The notes beneath the pieces were generated by a model, which was given only the letters and a program-made list of their open reading frames with translations, had not been told where the DNA came from and made no database searches. From CAJQQK01 sp963696075 (GTDB lineage: Bacteria; Pseudomonadota; Alphaproteobacteria; Rhizobiales; Hyphomicrobiaceae), in assembly GCA_963696075.1 (NCBI GenBank), contig CAVOJD010000030.1, positions 124,001-188,000 on the forward strand: DNA of 64,000 nt, read 5' to 3'. Below are positions 8,456 through 16,216 of this stretch, piece by piece. Within the stretch, counting starts at the first letter, position 1; every line of letters starts with the position of its first letter. Both the position numbers and the translations under genes were made by a program.

Positions 8456-9645
8456 CAGTAGGACCTCGGCAGGCCGAGGACGCGCTCGGCGATATAGCAG
8501 GAAACGAGTTGCTGGGAGACGGGGGCGATGCGGCCGATCAGGCTTTCGCGGAACAGGCGTTCGACGTGGTATTCCTGGGCATAGCCCATGCCGCCGTGGG
8601 TCATGACAGCGCGCTCGCAGGCGCGGAAGCCTGCTTCGGCACCGAGGTATTTCGCCATGTTGGCTTCGGCGCCGGCGTTGCGGCCACTGTCGTAGAGGGC
8701 TGCGGCGCGCAGCGTTGCGAACCAGGCGGATTCGAGTTCCATCCAGCTATGCGCGAGGGGATGCTGGATCGACTGGTTGGCGCCGATCGGGCGGCCGAAG
8801 ACGACGCGCTCCTTGGCATATTCGCTGGCGCGCTTAATGGCCTGGCGGCCGATGCCGATGGTCTCGCCGGCAATCAGGATGCGCTCCGGGTTGAGGCCGT
8901 CGAGGAGCTGGTAGAAGCCGCGGCCGACTTCGCCGACGACGTCGGCGGCGGGCACGCGGACTTCGTCGATGAAGAGCATGTTCGAGTTGACGGCGTGGCG
9001 GCCCATCTTGGGGATCTCGCGGACTTCGATCTTCGAGCGGTCGAGTTCCATGAAGAAAAGCGTCATGCCGTCGGCGCGCTTTTCACCCTTGCCCTGCTCT
9101 TCGGTGCGGGTGAGGAGGAGGACGCGGTCGGCCTGCTGGGCCATCGTGTTCCAGATCTTGCGGCCGGTGATGACGTAATCGTCGCCGTCGCGCCGCGCGA
9201 AGGTCTTGATGTTGGTGGTGTCGAGGCCGGCATCGGGTTCGGTGACGCCGAAGCTGGTCATCAGGTCGCCCGAGATGATTTTCGGCAGGAACGTCTTGCG
9301 CTGTTCATCGGTGCCGTACTTCACGAGAACGTGGGGGCCGAAGATGTTCAGGTGGATGGCGCTGGCCGCGGTCTGGGCGCCGGCGGAGTTGGCGACGGTC
9401 TCCATCATCACGGTCGCCTCGGTGATGCCCAGGTTGGAGCCGCCGACGTCTTCGGGCATGCAGATGCCAAGCCAGCCGCCGGCGGCAATCGCCTTGCGGA
9501 AGGCGTGGGGGTATTCGCCGGTTTGGTCCGTTTCGAGCCAGTAGTCGTCCGGAAAGTCATCCATGATGCGCTGGATGGCATCGCGGATTTCGAGTTGTTC
9601 CGGTGTCAGGTCGAAGATCAAGTTGGTCATTGGCTGGTGGTCCAA
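8455..9645 (-). CDS. Acyl-CoA dehydrogenase
   Basis: A 396-residue FAD-dependent acyl-CoA dehydrogenase, forming 2,3-enoyl-CoAs and passing electrons to ETF. Typical marks are FGVTEPDAGLDTTNIKT (substrate/FAD region), DDYVITGRKIWNT, and the C-terminal helical domain ending in HGGMGYAQEYHVERLFRES. The catalytic base would be expected in that C-terminal region. A second ATG at 9630 (MTNLIFDL) fits the family N-terminus as well or better. It is second in an operon of four, 22 bases after the CaiB gene and overlapping the hydratase gene by one base. Confidence 0.94.
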   Translation of the reverse strand: MDHQPMTNLIFDLTPEQLEIRDAIQRIMDDFPDDYWLETDQTGEYPHAFRKAIAAGGWLGICMPEDVGGSNLGITEATVMMETVANSAGAQTAASAIHLNIFGPHVLVKYGTDEQRKTFLPKIISGDLMTSFGVTEPDAGLDTTNIKTFARRDGDDYVITGRKIWNTMAQQADRVLLLTRTEEQGKGEKRADGMTLFFMELDRSKIEVREIPKMGRHAVNSNMLFIDEVRVPAADVVGEVGRGFYQLLDGLNPERILIAGETIGIGRQAIKRASEYAKERVVFGRPIGANQSIQHPLAHSWMELESAWFATLRAAALYDSGRNAGAEANMAKYLGAEAGFRACERAVMTHGGMGYAQEYHVERLFRESLIGRIAPVSQQLVSCYIAERVLGLPRSY

Positions 9646-9667
9646 TCGGTTCTTGTGTCCGCGAGTT

Positions 9668-10843
9668 TCAGGCGGTTTTGCGAGAGATCACGGCACCGGA
9701 GGCGAGCATAGCCTCGATTGTTTCGTGGCCGACACCGGCAAGCTCAAGGAGGTCGCGGGAATGCTCGCCAAGGCGTGGTGCAAGATCGGTGTGATGGCCG
9801 TGGCCGGGGGTGCGCACGACGGGGGCTTCGATGTCGGGGGTGACGTTGATCCTCGGGGCACCTTCGATGGCCTGGGTCTGGGGCGAGGCCATCCAGTCGC
9901 CATAGTCGTTGATGGGGCCTGCGAGGACCTGATTGGCAAGCAGGCGTTCGACCCAGTCGGCGACGGTGCGGGTGGCGATGATGCCATCGATGAGGCTGGT
10001 CAGTTCATCGGCATTGCGGGCGCGGTCGTTGAAGGTTGCAAAGCGCGGATCGTTTGCGAGGTCGTCGCGTTCAAGGGCTTGGCAGATGCGGTGCCAGCAG
10101 GTCTCGCGCACGAGCGTCATCGCGAGCCAGCCGTCGCTGGCCTTGTAGCTGCCGGCCGGCGCGTTGATCTTGTCGGGGATCTTGCCGCTGACGCTGTATT
10201 CGAGAACCTTGGCGCCCTGGATGGCGGCGGCGCATTGGACGAGCGAGATGTCGAGGCACTGCGCCTGGCGCTTGGCGGGATCGCCCCAGAGCGCCATGGT
10301 GGCGGCCTGGAACCCATAGAGGCCGGTCAGGCAATCGATCAGCGTCATGTCGACCTTGGCGGGGACGCCGGCGCGGCCGGTGTTGATCGACATGAAGCCG
10401 GACAGCGCCTGGGCGATGGTGTCGCTCAGGGGGCGTTTGGCGTCCGGGCCGGTCAGGCCGAAGCCCGAGACGGCGACGAGGACGATCTTGGGGTTGACCT
10501 TCTTGAGGGCCTCGAACCCGATGCCGAGGCGGTCAGATACGCCGGGGCGGTTGTTGTCGATGACGACGTCCGAGGCTGCCGCCAGTTTCAGGACGATGTC
10601 GATCGCGCCCTCGGACTTGAGGTCGAGGCAGAGGCTCTTCTTGCCGCGGTTGTAATAGATGAAGCTGCCGGAGAGGCCATCGTAGCCGGCACCGAGGACG
10701 CGCATCCAGTCGCCGGCCGGTGGTTCGATCTTGAGGACTTCGGCGCCGTATTCGGCGAACAGCGCGCCGCAGTGCGGGCCGGCAACGCCCTGGCTCATGT
10801 CGAGAACGCGCAGACCTGAGAGGGGAAGAGTTTTTTCGCTCAC
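9668..10843 (-). CDS. CaiB/BaiF family CoA-transferase
   Basis: A 391-residue family III CoA-transferase: LSGLRVLDMSQGVAGPHC, GAEVLKIEPPAGDWMR, DNNRPGVSDRLG, and a putative catalytic Asp in VDMTLIDCLTG. It is the first gene of the minus-strand acyl-CoA operon and probably activates the incoming acid by CoA transfer, feeding acyl-CoA dehydrogenase, enoyl-CoA hydratase and racemase steps. Upstream lies a divergent promoter region with two 25-bp palindromes shared with the MaoC gene. Donor and acceptor acids are unknown. Confidence 0.93.
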   Translation of the reverse strand: MSEKTLPLSGLRVLDMSQGVAGPHCGALFAEYGAEVLKIEPPAGDWMRVLGAGYDGLSGSFIYYNRGKKSLCLDLKSEGAIDIVLKLAAASDVVIDNNRPGVSDRLGIGFEALKKVNPKIVLVAVSGFGLTGPDAKRPLSDTIAQALSGFMSINTGRAGVPAKVDMTLIDCLTGLYGFQAATMALWGDPAKRQAQCLDISLVQCAAAIQGAKVLEYSVSGKIPDKINAPAGSYKASDGWLAMTLVRETCWHRICQALERDDLANDPRFATFNDRARNADELTSLIDGIIATRTVADWVERLLANQVLAGPINDYGDWMASPQTQAIEGAPRINVTPDIEAPVVRTPGHGHHTDLAPRLGEHSRDLLELAGVGHETIEAMLASGAVISRKTA

Positions 10844-10896
10844 GGCTATTCCTCAGCTTGGCGCGGGCCTCAGCGGGCAAGCCGCATGTTTGCTGG

Positions 10897-10921
10897 TCAA
10901 CATTCGGAACACCGATGTTGA
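10897..10921. promoter_or_regulatory. Putative operator, palindrome copy 1
   Basis: A 25-bp imperfect palindrome with outer arms TCAACAT and ATGTTGA and inner TCGG/CCG. It begins 54 bases upstream of the minus-strand CaiB start. Copy 2 follows 36 bases away. Twin palindromes between divergent operons are typical regulator sites; the regulator is not in this window. Confidence 0.65.
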
Positions 10922-10932
10922 GCTTTGTGTGG

Positions 10933-10957
10933 TCAACATTCGGCAGAGCGATGTTGA
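10933..10957. promoter_or_regulatory. Putative operator, palindrome copy 2
   Basis: The second copy, with the same TCAACATTCGG left arm and CGATGTTGA right arm but a different centre. Conserved arms with a diverged centre argue for selection on protein-binding half-sites rather than a recent duplication. A TATAGTTTG stretch follows at about 10971 and could be part of the rightward promoter. Confidence 0.65.
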
Positions 10958-11152
10958 GCTGCGGCGGGTCTATAGTTTGTTTCTGTGCCAGAGGTTAGGC
11001 CAGCGCGAGGGTTGGTTCAGGGGGTTTGCGATCAGCGATGTGATTGTCTGGGGCGGGGGTGGCGGATCACTCGCAGCGGGTGGGGCGGGGGGCCTATTCT
11101 TGGACGCGAGACCGGTTGAATGATCCAAAGCATGACGAGGAAGGACGCGGGC

Positions 11153-11605
11153 ATGAGTGGGCTCTACTACGAAGAATTCAAAGTTGGGATGGAGTTCAAT
11201 CACGCGCTGACGCGGACGGTGACGGAGATGGACAACGTGCTGTTCACCGCGTTGACGCACAACCCGCAGCCGCTTCATCTGGATGCGGAATTCGCGAAGG
11301 GGACCGAGTTTGGCCAGCGGTTGGTGAACTCGCTGTTCACGCTCGGGCTCGTGATCGGGATCAGTGTCGGTGATACGACGCTTGGCACGACGATCGCCAA
11401 TCTCGGCATGACCGACTGCCGGTTCGCCAATCCTGTGTTTCACGGCGATACGATCCGCGTGAAATCCGTCATCAAGGAGATGCGGGAGTCGAAATCGCGG
11501 CCCAACGCGGGGCTCGTCGTGTTCGAGCACTACGGCTTCAATCAACGCGATGAGGAGGTGGCCTACTGCGTGCGCACGGCCTTCATGAAAAAGAGGGACG
11601 CATAG
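11153..11605 (+). CDS. MaoC family dehydratase
   Basis: A 150-residue hot-dog-fold hydratase of the MaoC/(R)-enoyl-CoA hydratase type. The hydratase motif is seen as the HNPQPLHLDAEFA segment (Asp/His positions) near residue 40, followed by NSLFTLGLVIGISV. It resembles mesaconyl-CoA hydratase-like proteins. I chose the ATG at 11153 (SD AGGAAGGA) over 11120, which adds 11 residues unlike the family. It is transcribed away from the CaiB operon over the shared twin-palindrome region, and lies upstream of a CoA-ester lyase, a frequent partner of MaoC enzymes (hydration then C-C cleavage). Confidence 0.9.
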   Translation: MSGLYYEEFKVGMEFNHALTRTVTEMDNVLFTALTHNPQPLHLDAEFAKGTEFGQRLVNSLFTLGLVIGISVGDTTLGTTIANLGMTDCRFANPVFHGDTIRVKSVIKEMRESKSRPNAGLVVFEHYGFNQRDEEVAYCVRTAFMKKRDA

Positions 11606-11683
11606 GCGTGGTGTTGGCGTTTTCGCGAGTGTCGCATAGAATGAAGCGGTCGTTTCAATCCTGCCCAAAAGGCATGCGCTTCG

Positions 11684-11890
11684 ATGGCTGACGAACTTGA
11701 AAGTCTGACGCTCAGATATCTTCGTTCGATCGATGCAAAGCTCGATCAACTCGGCGATGATATGCAGGTGGTCAAGTCGAGACTGGCGACACTGGAGCAG
11801 CAGTACGCGACGTTGTCATTGCGTCTTGATCAGGTCGACTTGCGCGTCCAACGCATCGAACGACGCCTTGACCTCGCGGAAGCCGATTGA
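11684..11890 (+). CDS. Small coiled-coil protein, unknown function
   Basis: A 68-residue, highly charged protein with heptad-like Leu/Val spacing from about residue 17 to the end (IDAKLDQLGDDMQVVKSRL, then LRVQRIERRLDL). Small proteins of this style are common in alphaproteobacteria, without an assigned function. It lies between the MaoC and CoA-ester lyase genes on the same strand. No signal peptide or membrane helix. Codon usage resembles its neighbours less strongly, but the uninterrupted amphipathic pattern supports a real gene. Confidence 0.65.
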   Translation: MADELESLTLRYLRSIDAKLDQLGDDMQVVKSRLATLEQQYATLSLRLDQVDLRVQRIERRLDLAEAD

Positions 11891-11923
11891 GCTTGTGATA
11901 GCGTATCGCTTGAAAGTTATAAG

Positions 11924-12820
11924 ATGATCATTCGCTCCTGGCTGTTCGTTCCCGGTGACAGTGAACGCAAGATGGAGAAGGCGCGGGAGAACCCGGCTGA
12001 CGCGCTGATCCTCGATCTCGAAGATTCGGTTGCCAATGAGCGCCAGGAGATCGCGCGGGGGATGGTGCGGGCGTATCTTCAGGAGCGTCAGGACCGCTCG
12101 CGCCAGCAATTGTGGGTGCGGGTCAATCCGCTCGATACCGAGTTGGCGTTGCCAGACCTTGCAGCCGTGATGCCGGGGAAGCCAGATGGCATCTGCCTGC
12201 CGAAGGTTTTTTCGGCGAAAGATGTCAACACGCTTGGATATTATCTTGATGCGCTGGAGGCGCGGGAGGGGATCGAGCGCGGTGCGACCAAGATCCTGTG
12301 TGTTGCAACCGAGACGGCGGCCTCGCTGTTGACGTTCCACACCTATCTCGAAGGGGTCACCAAGCGCCTTACGGGCTTGACGTGGGGTGGGGAGGATCTG
12401 TCGGCAGCGCTTGGGGCGAGTGACAACCGGCATCCGGTGAGTGGGGATTATGACGATCCCTACCTGATGGCGCGGTCGTTTGCACTGGCTGCGTCGCGGG
12501 CGATTGATGTGCAACCGGTCGGCGTTGTCTATCCGAACTTCAAGGATGCTGAGGGGTTTGAGGCGGAATGCCGGCGGGACCGCAGGTCGGGCTTTATCGG
12601 CAAGATCGCGATCCATCCGGCGCAGGCTGAAATCGCCAATCGGGCCTTCACGCCATCGGACGAGGAGGTTCAACACGCGCGGCGCGTCATCCAGGCGTTC
12701 GATGACAATCCGGGCGTTGGCACGGTGGGGCTCGATGGGATGATGCTCGACATGCCGCACCTGAAGCAGGCGCGTAATACGGTCGCGCTGGCGGAGGAGA
12801 TCGCCAAGCGGGCGGGTTGA
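11924..12820 (+). CDS. CoA-ester lyase (HpcH/HpaI, CitE-like)
   Basis: A 298-residue TIM-barrel lyase of the CitE/malyl-CoA lyase type, cleaving or forming 3-hydroxyacyl-CoAs. The start IIRSWLFVPGDSERKMEKA and the element ADALILDLEDSV are diagnostic. The Mg-binding Glu is in CVATETAAS and the Asp in WGGEDLSAALG. A GKIAIHPAQ element follows near residue 228. A paralogue lies at 21026-21901. Position after MaoC suggests a hydration-plus-cleavage route for a branched dicarboxylyl-CoA or similar (inference). Confidence 0.93.
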   Translation: MIIRSWLFVPGDSERKMEKARENPADALILDLEDSVANERQEIARGMVRAYLQERQDRSRQQLWVRVNPLDTELALPDLAAVMPGKPDGICLPKVFSAKDVNTLGYYLDALEAREGIERGATKILCVATETAASLLTFHTYLEGVTKRLTGLTWGGEDLSAALGASDNRHPVSGDYDDPYLMARSFALAASRAIDVQPVGVVYPNFKDAEGFEAECRRDRRSGFIGKIAIHPAQAEIANRAFTPSDEEVQHARRVIQAFDDNPGVGTVGLDGMMLDMPHLKQARNTVALAEEIAKRAG

Positions 12821-12888
12821 GGCGGCGCGGTTTCCCTGCCGCTCTCATGCCTGTTTGTCTGCTTGTCCGCTTGTGCGCACTCGGCAAC

Positions 12889-13806
12889 CTACGCCTTCGA
12901 GACGACCAGGGCGCAGCCGAGCGCATGGTCGGCGGGGATGATGGTTGAACCGTCGGCCGTGCGGCGGGTTTCGACGCCGGCGGCGTTGGCAACCTCGAAG
13001 AAGCGATCGGGGTCGCCGGTGAAGCCGATGGCAGCGATGGTCGCCGCGGCGGGCACGGGGGTCGTGCCAAGGGCGTCGGCGGCGGCGGCGTGGCTCATGC
13101 AGCGCAGGTGTCCGCGATCGAGCTTGATGGTGTAGGCCGGACGGGCGCCGATGTGGTCTTCGGCGGCTTGGTGACCAGTGAAACGGCTCAGCCGATCGGC
13201 ACTGGCCGTCGGGTCGTCGCCAACGAACCATACCGAATCCAAGGCAAAGATGCCGTTGTCTTTCGCGAGATAGCGATCCTGCCACATGTCGTCCGGGGTG
13301 TGGTGGACGAGACATTGGACACGGCCTTCGGGGAACTGGCCGAAGGCGGGCCGATTGAGGGTGAAGGCAACCTCGCCCTCGCTGCCGTCGGCGCGTTCGA
13401 TGGTGCGGCGCAGGTTGACGATCGGCATCATGTCGAGGCCCGCTGCGGTGAGGCGTTCGCGTTCAGCTTCGGCATCGGACACGACGAAGGCTGCCAGGTG
13501 GACGCCTTGGTGACGGGCGAGGCAGTCATCGAGGTGCTTGGCGGCGGGACTGTCGCCTTCGGGCACGCGGACGAGGAATTCGAGGTAGCCGCGCTCGAGC
13601 ATCGCGAGGCGGTTGGCGGTGCCGACGGGGTTCAATTTGCCGGTCTCAAGGTCGCGGTCGCCGTGGATCGAATACGGCGTCAGGGGGAAGCCGAGGGCGC
13701 CGAAGACGGTTTGGACTTCAGCCATGTCGTGGACGAACCAGCCGACGTGATCGAGGAAGATCTGTCCGGTTTCGGGCAACTGGGAGGTCTGAGCGGGGCT
13801 TGCCAT
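12889..13806 (-). CDS. VOC family (glyoxalase-like) protein
   Basis: A 305-residue protein with two vicinal-oxygen-chelate halves. The first begins FLDHVGWFVHDMAEVQTVFGALGF and contains LEFLVRVPEG. The second begins FALDSVWFVGDDPTASADRLSRF. It resembles the glyoxalase-like domain family whose members act on, or bind, small oxygenated ligands with a divalent metal. The first H (LDHVGW) and E (YLEFLV) are plausible metal ligands. It is convergent with the CoA-ester lyase gene. Specific reaction unknown. Confidence 0.85.
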   Translation of the reverse strand: MASPAQTSQLPETGQIFLDHVGWFVHDMAEVQTVFGALGFPLTPYSIHGDRDLETGKLNPVGTANRLAMLERGYLEFLVRVPEGDSPAAKHLDDCLARHQGVHLAAFVVSDAEAERERLTAAGLDMMPIVNLRRTIERADGSEGEVAFTLNRPAFGQFPEGRVQCLVHHTPDDMWQDRYLAKDNGIFALDSVWFVGDDPTASADRLSRFTGHQAAEDHIGARPAYTIKLDRGHLRCMSHAAAADALGTTPVPAAATIAAIGFTGDPDRFFEVANAAGVETRRTADGSTIIPADHALGCALVVSKA

Positions 13807-14013
13807 GACGGGCCTTTCTGGTCAGGCTCAAGGGAAGGAGCGGTCTGCGCCAAGGATGCGCGAATTCAATGAGCTTGCAAGTCCGCTCGTGCCGGAATGT
13901 TCCGGAAATGGCGAAGTTGGGGTGGTATGGAGTAGGGCTGGCGGCGTAAGGTTGGCTGCGAGTTTGTCCGGCTCGACTGAGTTCTTCCGTCCATGGCTGT
14001 TTGGTAGTCCCCG

Positions 14014-15204
14014 ATGAGGCGCATCTATTTCCCCGTGGTCCTGCACAATCTTCGGCAGGATCTGGCGGTTACCTTCGTTGCGCTCTTCACGTTGGAGGCG
14101 GCGGCGCGGGCGTTGATGATCACCATCGTGCCGCTCGAAGCGTACCGGTTGCTGCAAAGCCCGTTGCTGGTCAGTTTGATCTATTTCGCAACCAGTGGCC
14201 TCGGCCTGATCGTGAGCCTGTTCCTGCCGGTCTTGATCCACGGGATTACGCGGCGGTGGGCGTTGACGCTCGGCGGCGCGTTCTATGTGGCGGCAGCGTG
14301 CTTCTATCTTGTCGGTTCACCGATCACGCTGGTTCTTGGGCTGGCGGCGCAGGTTGTCGGGGTCGCGTTCCTCGAGGTGGTACTTAATCTTTATGTGCTG
14401 GATCATGTGCCGCGGCGCGAGCTCAATTCGTTCGAGCCGCGACGCATGACCTATACGGGGACCGCGTTCATTGTGTGCCCGTGGCTCGGCGTCTATCTGC
14501 AATCGAATGTCATGGCGGGATCGACGTTTGTGATCGTTGCGGTGCTGTCGCTCGTCTTTCTCGGGTTCTTCTGGCGGGTCAGGCTGTCGGACAACAAGGC
14601 GTTGTCGCCGGCAAAAATGCCGCCGCCAAAGCCGATCCAATTCATTCCGCGGTTTGCCGCCCAACCGAGGCTGCGGCTGGCGTGGCTGCTGGCGGTGGGG
14701 CGGAGCAGCTGGTGGATCATGTACTTCGTCTATTTGCCGATCCAACTCAAGGCATCCGGTTTCAGTGATGCGTGGACGGGGGCGGTTGTCTCGGCGGGGA
14801 TGGCGCCGTTGTTCCTGATCCGGGTGTGGGCGAGAATTGGCAAACGCCATGGCATACGGCCGCTGCTGATGTTCGGTTATGCGGCGGCGGGTGTTGCGAC
14901 ACTGGCGGCGGGGATTGCGGCCGGGTGGCCGATGACAGCGGTTTTCCTGATGCTGTTGGCGGCGCTTTTTGCAACTGTGATCGATGGCGCGGGTAACGTG
15001 CCGTTTCTGCGGGCCGTTCACCCTTATGAGCGCGAAGCAATGACGTCGGTCTACATGACGTTCCGCCATGCTTCATCGCTCGCAACGCCCGGCATCTTCG
15101 CGCTCGTTCTCATGGTTGCGCCGCTGCCGTTCGTTTTTGTGACCAGTGCGGTGGTCGCGTTCGGGATGGCGGGGTTGTCGCGGTTCATTCCCGCCAAGCT
15201 TTGA
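14014..15204 (+). CDS. MFS transporter
   Basis: A 396-residue polytopic membrane protein of major-facilitator size, with about 11-12 hydrophobic segments and a central charged loop (WRVRLSDNKALSPAKMPPPKP) between two six-helix halves. Charged MFS loop remnants (HGITRRWALTLGG; IGKRHGIRPLLMFG) are at the helix 2-3 and 8-9 positions. Substrate unknown. The downstream CinA-like gene starts 57 bases later on the same strand. Confidence 0.88.
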   Translation: MRRIYFPVVLHNLRQDLAVTFVALFTLEAAARALMITIVPLEAYRLLQSPLLVSLIYFATSGLGLIVSLFLPVLIHGITRRWALTLGGAFYVAAACFYLVGSPITLVLGLAAQVVGVAFLEVVLNLYVLDHVPRRELNSFEPRRMTYTGTAFIVCPWLGVYLQSNVMAGSTFVIVAVLSLVFLGFFWRVRLSDNKALSPAKMPPPKPIQFIPRFAAQPRLRLAWLLAVGRSSWWIMYFVYLPIQLKASGFSDAWTGAVVSAGMAPLFLIRVWARIGKRHGIRPLLMFGYAAAGVATLAAGIAAGWPMTAVFLMLLAALFATVIDGAGNVPFLRAVHPYEREAMTSVYMTFRHASSLATPGIFALVLMVAPLPFVFVTSAVVAFGMAGLSRFIPAKL

Positions 15205-15261
15205 GGATTGCGGAAGAGGGTGCGGGCGCGCGATATTGGGACGGTGACAGGAAAGGCTGAG

Positions 15262-15753
15262 ATGATGGATGACATTCTGGCAGCGGCCCGGCGGGTCGGA
15301 GAAAAGCTCAAGGCGCGCGGGGAGACGGTCGCGGTGGCGGAATCGTCGGCGGGTGGTTTGATCGCGGCGGCGCTGCTCGCGGTGCCGGGGGCGTCTGCCT
15401 ATTTTCTCGGTGGCGCGGTGGTCTACACGCAGCAGGCGCGGGCCGGACTTGTCGGGATTACGGATGGCGACATGAAAGGGCTCAGGTCATCAAGTGAACC
15501 TTATGCGGGACTGCTTGCCGAACGGATGCGCGGCAACGTCAACGCAACCTGGGGGCTGGCGGAGACCGGCGCTGCGGGGCCGTCGGGCAATCGCTATGGT
15601 GATCCGGCGGGGCATACCTGCGTTGCGGTGGCCGGGCCGCGCGAGACCCAGCTGACCTACCGGACGGACTCGGATGACCGGTATGCCAATATGGGCGCAT
15701 TCGCCGTCAAGGCGCTCGAGACGCTTGAAGCCGAGATCGACGCGGCGGGCTGA
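15262..15753 (+). CDS. Stand-alone CinA C-terminal (PncC-like) amidohydrolase
   Basis: A 163-residue protein matching the C-terminal nicotinamide-nucleotide amidohydrolase domain of CinA, which deamidates NMN to NaMN in the pyridine nucleotide cycle. The nucleophile motif is AESSAGG (S28), followed by GGAVVYTQQAR (Tyr) and AETGAAGPSG. An upstream TTG at 15208 is open, but ATG at 15262 has a good AGGAAAGG site. The window also has a full-length CinA (53425-54633) whose Ser is replaced, so this small protein may supply the active deamidase (inference). Confidence 0.9.
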   Translation: MMDDILAAARRVGEKLKARGETVAVAESSAGGLIAAALLAVPGASAYFLGGAVVYTQQARAGLVGITDGDMKGLRSSSEPYAGLLAERMRGNVNATWGLAETGAAGPSGNRYGDPAGHTCVAVAGPRETQLTYRTDSDDRYANMGAFAVKALETLEAEIDAAG

Positions 15754-15759
15754 GGCCGC

Positions 15760-16173
15760 CTAACCGGTCGCCTTTCCGATCGCCTCGCGCTTCTGGGCGA
15801 TCGCGCGTTTGAGGCGCTCGATGTCAACCACGAAACGGGTGTGGGAGGCGGTTGCCACCTTCTCGAGGGCATCGAAGACTTCGATCGAGCAGGTCACGTT
15901 GCGGCCTTCGACCTTGGAAACGGTCAGCTCGTGGCGGGCTTCCATGCCGAGGGGGGTCGGCTTGAGGTGGCGGATTTCGACGTGTGCGCCGACGCTGTCC
16001 TGGCCTTCGGGCAGGTGCTCCTTGATGAAGTCGCGGCAGGCGTATTCGAGGTCGGAGACGACGTGGGGCGTTGCGTAGACACGCAGATCGTCGCCCATGA
16101 AGTTGATCGTGCGGTCTTCGCCGATGGTGATCCTGCGGGTGTAGGTCATGCCGGGTTTGAGGGCGTCGGTCAT
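15760..16173 (-). CDS. Hot-dog thioesterase family protein (FlK-like)
   Basis: A 137-residue single hot-dog domain. Features include MGDDLRVYATPHVVSDLEYACRDFI, a VGAHVEIRHLKPTPLGM stretch (the VE.H..PTP.G signature seen in fluoroacetyl-CoA thioesterase-like proteins) and VTCSIEVFDALEKVA. It would hydrolyse acyl-CoA thioesters in the cytoplasm. It ends 6 bases from the convergent CinA-like gene and starts 43 bases from the MFS gene upstream on the same strand. Confidence 0.85.
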   Translation of the reverse strand: MTDALKPGMTYTRRITIGEDRTINFMGDDLRVYATPHVVSDLEYACRDFIKEHLPEGQDSVGAHVEIRHLKPTPLGMEARHELTVSKVEGRNVTCSIEVFDALEKVATASHTRFVVDIERLKRAIAQKREAIGKATG

Positions 16174-16216
16174 GGTTCGATCGTCTCCAGTGAAAGCTTG
16201 GTTGGCGCTGGCCAGG

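Noticed and set aside
9563..10819. Long + strand open frame of 418 codons over the CaiB gene
   Set aside because: It is the antisense shadow of the CaiB gene; the minus strand encodes full family motifs, while this frame is Gly/Ala/Asp-rich with no domain.
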